Below, piece by piece: positions 58,659 to 64,000 of a stretch of 64,000 bases of DNA (position 1 is its first letter; each line of letters begins with the position of its first letter). The DNA lies in NCBI GenBank assembly GCA_001692895.1, contig KV748183.1:744001-808000 (forward strand), given 5' to 3'. The notes beneath the pieces were generated by a model. The model was not told where the DNA came from, ran no database searches, and was given only the letters and a program-made list of their open reading frames with translations. Made by a program: the position numbers and the translations under genes. The DNA comes from Cenococcum geophilum 1.58. Taxonomy: Eukaryota > Ascomycota > Dothideomycetes > Gloniales > Gloniaceae.

Positions 58659-61246
58659 GCACTATAACAACCGCTATATCTTTATAGATAATTTTAGTAT
58701 TGTTAATATAGGTAGAAATAATTAACCCTTTTTATTCTTTACTGGTGGCGAATATACTATAATCCGCGTATAGATAGGAAAGTCTAAGCTTTTCTAGTAG
58801 AGACTTTAAGAGCGTCTCATACCAAATTTAAGGTAATTATTTTAGTCTGTAAAGGGCCTTCTTAAGGCGGCAGACTTTGCCAGCTTCTTTATAGCCTTTT
58901 AGTATAATAATATAGAGTTATTAGTTAATCGGTCTATAGAGAAAGACTGTTTTAACGTCCATTTGTTTAATTTTAAGATTATAGTAGGCAGCGATCGCGA
59001 ATAGAGCTCTAAAAGCTATAGGTTTTACTACTGCGGTAAAGGTCTAGTCATAGTTAACACTGTACTGCTATAGATTTCCCTTAATAACCTATCTTGCCTT
59101 ATAGCGGAGGACCTCGCCATTACGTCCCCTTTTAACTTTAAATACCTATTTACTAGTAAGAGGCTTAAGGGAGGTAAAGTTAATAAGTTTTTATATCTAG
59201 TTCTTAACTAGAGATCCTATTTCCTCTATTATTACTTTTATTTATTCTTCGCTATTTAGGCCGTTAATTGCTTAGTCGTAAGTATAAGGCTTATCTTTAT
59301 TAATTAAGGTAGTAAATATATATGTTTTAAGATTAGGTAAGCTAGTATATTAAATATAGCCCGCTAGTAGAGCCATAGGATTAACCGCGTCGCGGTCGTT
59401 TAAGTGAGGATCTTAAGGTATAGATTGTGAGGGAAAGGTAGATAGAAGGGCTATTAGTTTATCACCTACTTTATCGTCCTAGTTGCTTAGTAGCTTATTA
59501 ATATTATCGGCCTATTAGTTAAGGCTTTAGTTTATACCTATAAGGCTTATAAGGAAGGCAGTAGGGTTACTTAATAGGTTAATTATTAACGTCTAGCGGC
59601 CTGATCAAGTAGTGGTAGTAGTAAGGTTTTTGGGTAGAGACTTAAGCTTATAGGGTAAGCCGTCACGGCCTTCCTTCTAATTAATTCTTTATTGTCTTTT
59701 TCTTAATAGAGGCTTTGGCTAAGGAGTAGTAGTATCTTTATCTTCCCTCCCTTATTTATTAAATAAGCTAATAAGTTCTTCTATAAATATAGTAGTAGTC
59801 TTTAAACTAATGTCACTTTTATAGATCTTAACGTCTTTAAGGCGCTTAATCTTCTGTTTATTTAGTAGCTAAACGCAATAAATTATCTTACTATTATAGC
59901 TAATTAAAACGCCCTTTTTTGCTTATAGAGCAAACCTAGCTAATTTTAGGCGATCTTCTTTAGCTATAAGGGAGTAGATAGTAGATCCTAGAGCCCGCAG
60001 GTAGTATACTAAAGGAGGTTTACCTTTAAGTTTTTTATAAGGTAATATACCACTAAGAGCTCTTATAAGGCGTTTGTTTTTAATATATATAGCTATAAGG
60101 AGTATATTAGGCTATAGAAAGTCTAGTATATTACTAGCGAGAATTATTAAGCGAGTAATTTCGGTAGAGGTTCACTGTAAGCGCTCTACTACTCCGTTCT
60201 CTTCCTAAGCGTATAAGGCGGCAGGTTTAAATTCTATACCTAAATCGTCTATCTAGGTCGTTGCTTTCTTACTACGAAGCTCTACTCCGTAGTTAGTACA
60301 AATTCTAGCGATTTTAAGGTCGAATTTAGTGTAGATCTAGTTATAGTACCTCTATAGAGTACTGAGCTACTTATCCTTTATACGGACAGTATAAACCATA
60401 GTAAACCTTATATAGTCGTTAGTAAAAGATACGTAGTATCTTTCGCCTTTAAAGCTAACGGGGGTAATATATCCCACTAGATCTGTATAAATAAATTAAA
60501 ATAGCTATATAGCTTATTTCTAAGGTGTTTTATTATACTTCTTTTTGGCTTTAGATTAAGCGCAGGGCTTATAGTATTTATTATTAATGTTATTAAACTT
60601 AATACCAAGTTCATTTAGGTAGCATTTAAGGTTATTATAGTTAATGTAGCTAAATCGGTAATGCTAAATAGGTAGACTTTTGTTATCTTTAATTGTATAG
60701 AGGACTAATTCTAATAAGTAGTTATACTATTAAATTAGGTAGAGTTATTAAACTTTAGGCGCGTATCCTATTACCTCACTATTATATTTAAGTTCGTAAG
60801 TCTTATTATTAAAGAAAACGCCTATTTCCTTAAGTCGGCCTCTAAATAAAAGGTTTGCTAGTAAATATAGTATATAAAAAACATTATATATAGTAAGCGT
60901 GCTTCTATAGCTTCCATTAGGTAGTGCGGTTTATATAAAGACGGACTCTTTACCTACTAAATAAGCCCTATAGGGACCAACTGTCCCTAATAAGGTGTTG
61001 TTATTAATATAGTTAAAAAGAAGTCCGCGATCTTTATAGCAGTGGACAGTAGCGGCGGTATTAAGGATAAAGTTGTACCTACTTAGTTAAGCTTATATTA
61101 CTGCTACTGCAAGCTCTTATTATAGATTTGCGTTAAGCTAGACAGACGCTTAAGTTCTAGGCCTCTTTCTTGCGCGGATCTTATTGCTAATCTCCTTTAG
61201 AGCGTTACCTAGCTTCCTCTTCTAATAGTCTTCTTCGTAGTGCGTA

Positions 61247-61671
61247 TGTAACGGAACCTTGTAGCAAGAACTACGATGGGCTCGTTATTGGGCTAGGTGT
61301 GTAGGAAATGCAAGTACAAAAGTCAAGAACGTAATAACAACTGGTGGAGTGGTTGCCTAACAGATTAACTCCAATTATATTCTGAGAATCACTATAAAGA
61401 AGGAACTATCTAGGTAGGGACTAAGGGTCCTTAAATACATAACCGTACTCCTATGAAATCCTTCTTGTACGTGATGTACGTCTTATACGTAAGGTACGTG
61501 AGTTCCTCTCGTTCCTCTCGTTCAATACGTAGCACATCATGNGACCTCGGTTACCATTCCTCGTCACATAGTTCTATCGGCTCCATCCTAGACCGTGCCT
61601 GAATCAACCAACTAGCTTCTTCCGTCTCTTCTCCAAGTAGTCGTAACATCGTACTTAAAGCGTCCGTAACA
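61247..61671 (-). repeat. Solo LTR of the gypsy #1 family, lightly mutated
   Basis: 425 bp, TGTAACGGAA to GTCCGTAACA, flanked by the duplication GCGTA (61242-61246, 61672-61676). The sequence keeps CA and TG at most places where the gypsy #1 LTRs have TA. It inserted in copia #3 after, or escaped, the RIP that damaged its host element; one base at 61542 is ambiguous. Confidence 0.95.
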
Positions 61672-62877
61672 GCGTAGTTCTATTAAATCTTACGCAGTTA
61701 GGGTGCTTACATATCCTAACTAGTGCTATTTTTCTCTTTATAGACCCTCTATTATTTAATTATGCTACTAGTATAGAGACTTCTTAATTAAGTTTGCTAT
61801 TAAAAATAATAAGTTCCTTACCTAAAGCTCGCGGGTTAGTATTTTCCTATATCTAATTCGTTCGTTTTATTATTTTAAACTAAGTGTATTTAGTAGAGTT
61901 AACCCTATATAGAAGGGCCGCTTAGGTAAAGAGTTTATAGTTAATAGGTTAGTTTATTTTAATAAGATAATTAAGGTTTAATATAATATAGGAGATAAAC
62001 TCCTTTATATTCTTAAAGTCTTATATATATTTAGTAAAGAGGGTAGCCATAATATTAGTAACAGCTACTGGATTAAGATCCTTAAAACGTTCTTTTAAGG
62101 CCTTCTATTTTTTAAGCGCCCGTTTAGTATTTAATATAAACGGCTTATAAATATTACTAACGCTTTAGTTAATAAAACCGGCTACATAGGCTAGCTGTTC
62201 CTTATATTTCTCCCGTTCCTTTACTAGCTTAGCTAGTTTAATTTTTAGCTATTTACTAGTAAAGCCCAAGTCCGCCTATTTCTCCTTAATTAACTTAAGT
62301 ATAGAAAGAGGCCGCGGTAGATTATTAAGGACTTACTTAATATTCTTAGATCGGAGGTAGTTTTGTACATTAATACTAAATATTAGCTAGTCTTCCTGTT
62401 TAACAAGATTTTAAACAGAGGCTTAAGCGGTACGTTCGTCGCTTATATTAGCGGGGCTTTAATTATAGGTAGTTTGTAGTAGGCAGTCTGTAGGCTTAAT
62501 ATATTCCTTAGCTAGTATAGGCAGTTCTAATAAGCTTCTTTTAATCCCCTACTAATACGGATATTATAAAGCTTTATTCTTAAAACTCTATCGTTCTATA
62601 ATAACGATAGTAAGGTTATTTACTAAATAAGAGGTCCTTCTAAGCCTCTAGTGCCGCTATTTGGTTACGGACTATATTAGGCTTATCCTCGGTAGGATCC
62701 TCTTATACATTTGGCGTAGAGTCCGTCAGTAGCTACATAGCTACTTATTGTAGGTTTTTAGCGTTATAAGTTGGTAAACATTTACCGACTTCTATTAACG
62801 CCCGTGTAGTAATATTACGACAGCAATTATCGTAACAATAATAAAGCAATTAGATTTAGCTTATTAGGCGCGAACCC

Positions 62878-62889
62878 GGGCTTATAACC
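62878..62889 (-). promoter_or_regulatory. Primer-binding site of copia #3 (initiator tRNA-Met anticodon arm)
   Basis: The 12-mer GGGCTTATAACC on the plus strand corresponds, allowing one C/T difference, to GGGCTCATAACC, the anticodon arm of initiator tRNA-Met. Copia elements are known to prime from an internal fragment of this tRNA. It sits immediately inside the 5' LTR end. Confidence 0.6.
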
Positions 62890-62890
62890 T

Positions 62891-63070
62891 ATTGAATTAA
62901 GGTTATATAGCTAAAAACTCTATATATTGCTTATTTTCTATATAGGTGGTTAAAGAGATTTTAAGGAACTTCAACCGCCGGTCGAAGTTGTCTAATTGGT
63001 CAGATTCCTGCCAAGAGCTTTCTCCCACAAGTCTCATCACGTGATATTGTTGCGGGCTTGTTTTCCAACA
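62891..63070 (-). repeat. 5' LTR of copia #3
   Basis: About 180 bp, beginning TGTTGGAAAACAAG on the minus strand and ending at the primer-binding site. The 60-codon ORF 62903-63085 lies over it and is not regarded as a gene. The outer half (63000-63070) is little mutated. Contains an antisense copy of the palindromic module. Confidence 0.65.
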
Positions 63071-63910
63071 TAGGAGGGGGGGCATTATATCCTTCTTACC
63101 TTAAACTCCTGCTTTAGATTGTACGTTAAAGACGTATTTTTAGGCCTAGTAGTACGCGTAAGGGCGAGGACATACCACGCGTTAGCGTGTAATTCGGCAT
63201 TATTAGCGATATTAATCTCTACGCGGTTGGTCGGCGCTATCTTATATAGTAGGTATAATAGTAGACGTACTGCCGCGATCAAGGATTAGGCAGGGAGTAC
63301 TTTTTTTATATACACTTGGGGCCCTAAAGGCCCTAATTACCCTATGGTCGGCGTTGATCAGCGGCTCGATCAGCGGGCAGCCCTTGATACGCGTATATCC
63401 ACAGCTTGGCGCTGGTGGCGCTGTGGATATACGCGTATCTGCCCCAGGGTGGCTGGCTGAACACGTGATTTTTTCGCTGACCGACGATCAGCCGAGCCTC
63501 GAATAATATGTCATGCGGGCCTGTGCCCCCTGCGCGACCCTAGGGATGCTCGAGGGTTGAGAAATAGGTCGTACGAATATTGAAGACATCCCAACTGCAC
63601 CGCTGCAAGTCCACATCCTCTCCTTGCAGTCGTGGTAGTCGCTTGCCGCTGCCCTGCTCTAATTCTCTGGATGCTCGTTGGCCGTCCTTTTACCTTGGCC
63701 GTTAGAAACTCTCCACGCAGCCTACGTCTTCCCGCCGTTCTCATCGTCCAACGACAACATCCGTCCACACCCTTCGCTGCGCCAAGGCCGCTTCCGTTCC
63801 TTTCCTCTCTCTCGACATCTGTGCAATCGCCTTCTATCATTCGCCGGACTCACCTCGTCCGCCCTATCCTCCACCCCCCGCAAATAGCACCTATATCTTC
63901 CGCCGCGGCC
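63071..63910. promoter_or_regulatory. Host intergenic region and promoter of the downstream gene
   Basis: GC rises from about 63340. It contains a perfect 20-bp hairpin (63386-63439) and a pyrimidine-rich stretch (63788-63840, TTCCTTTCCTCTCTCTC) typical of fungal promoters and 5' leaders. The overlapping ORFs here (63511-63840 reverse, 63678-63887, 63722-63985 reverse) look like chance readings of GC-rich DNA. Confidence 0.55.
63386..63439. repeat. Perfect inverted repeat, 20-bp arms, 14-nt loop
   Basis: GATACGCGTATATCCACAGC at 63386-63405 and its exact complement at 63420-63439. The ACGCGT cores could bind an MBF-like factor, or the whole could be a small transposon footprint. Confidence 0.9.
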
Positions 63911-64000
63911 ATGGAGCAGAACGGCGATGCCCGCACCAAGCGCAAGCAGCCACCAACCCCATCGAACGAGCGCCCTATGAAGCAAATGAAGCCAGAGGCC
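63911..64000 (+). CDS. Start of a host protein-coding gene (partial)
   Basis: ATG at 63911 in a strong context (GCGGCCATGG) opens a frame to the window end: MEQNGDARTKRKQPPTPSNE and onward, rich in Lys/Pro/Gln and polar, so a disordered N-terminus with a basic cluster (TKRKQ) that could be a nuclear signal. A pyrimidine-rich leader precedes it. Too little is visible to name a product. Confidence 0.7.
   Translation, partial: MEQNGDARTKRKQPPTPSNERPMKQMKPEA

Larger units (their letters stand above)
58659..63070 (-). mobile_element. Copia LTR retrotransposon #3, minus strand, 3'-truncated fossil
   Basis: On the minus strand, an LTR-like 5' end (63070-62891) is followed by a primer-binding site, then gag (about 62640-61680), protease (about 61080-60990), integrase (about 60700-59900, with the 'LYTIKDNKSLPI' approach and HH-CC finger) and RT (about 59300-58660). 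It ends abruptly at the terminal repeat of gypsy #3, so RNase H and the 3' LTR are missing. A solo gypsy LTR interrupts it at 61247-61671. Broken by dozens of RIP-type changes. The family differs from copia #1 and #2. Confidence 0.82.

Noticed and set aside
62840-62930. Possible minus-strand tRNA with CCCGGGTTCGCGCC arm
   Set aside because: The T arm does not pair, and the stretch is better explained as copia LTR end plus primer-binding site.
63085-63282. Minus-strand 65-codon ORF next to copia #3
   Set aside because: Lies just outside the LTR in transitional sequence, with no domain or context.
63511-63985. Three ORFs of 69-109 codons upstream of the last gene
   Set aside because: Arg-rich or Ser/Pro-rich products of a GC- or pyrimidine-rich leader on both strands; they look like chance readings around the true start at 63911.
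1-64000. CRISPR arrays, bacterial operons, rRNA genes
   Set aside because: The direct repeats present are minisatellites or LTRs without spacer structure, genes are spliced and eukaryotic, and no rRNA motif was seen.

Overview
The window reads as a filamentous ascomycete (Pezizomycotina-type) chromosome segment: short GC-balanced islands of host sequence set in long AT-rich stretches of nested transposons damaged by repeat-induced point mutation (RIP). In the repeats TA is abundant, CA and TG are scarce, and most lost codons end as TAA or TAG, while CG remains common. The species cannot be named from the sequence alone. Introns of about 50-75 bp with GT..CTAAC/CTAAT..AG signals, a NACHT-ankyrin gene, and Fot/pogo, Tc1, Plavaka, copia and chromodomain-gypsy elements all fit this group.

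Region by region. 1-22700 is a repeat block. A Plavaka-type DNA transposon relic (1-1081, 10066-11400) is split by a chromodomain gypsy element (1082-10060, duplication AAAGA), whose 5' LTR holds a further 1-kb insertion with a 14-bp duplication. Unidentified degraded DNA and two tandem arrays follow (13964-14102 and the 30-bp minisatellite 14247-14631). Next comes a Tc1/mariner relic (15440-15652, 21919-22650) split by a copia element (15653-21913, duplication AAGTA). 22770-35300 is the main host island. It holds an NLR-type gene (SesB-like esterase exons, NACHT, ankyrin repeats, conserved C-terminal domain; 23313-28108), an inverted-repeat element with an internal foldback (28336-29210), a small secreted-protein gene on the minus strand (30000-30716), and an ankyrin-repeat pseudogene split by a complete Fot/pogo transposon (32213-34580, TA duplication). 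35300-37620 holds two minus-strand ORF remnants around a 1.46-kb inverted-repeat element that carries a second element inside it.

37620-58660 is a deep nest: gypsy #3 (+) contains gypsy #2 (-, 40393-54469, GACTA), which contains copia #2 (+, 42808-50888, AGTAT), which contains a Tc1 element (48619-50424, TA). 58659-63070 is copia #3 (-), hit by a lightly mutated solo gypsy LTR (61247-61671, GCGTA). From 63071 normal host sequence returns, and a protein-coding gene starts at 63911 and leaves the window.

The three host loci are not an operon. The NLR and ankyrin genes are typical of fungal non-self recognition repertoires, and the secreted protein is an effector-like candidate at a RIP compartment edge. 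All retroelements are described as fossils, with parts and limits only.
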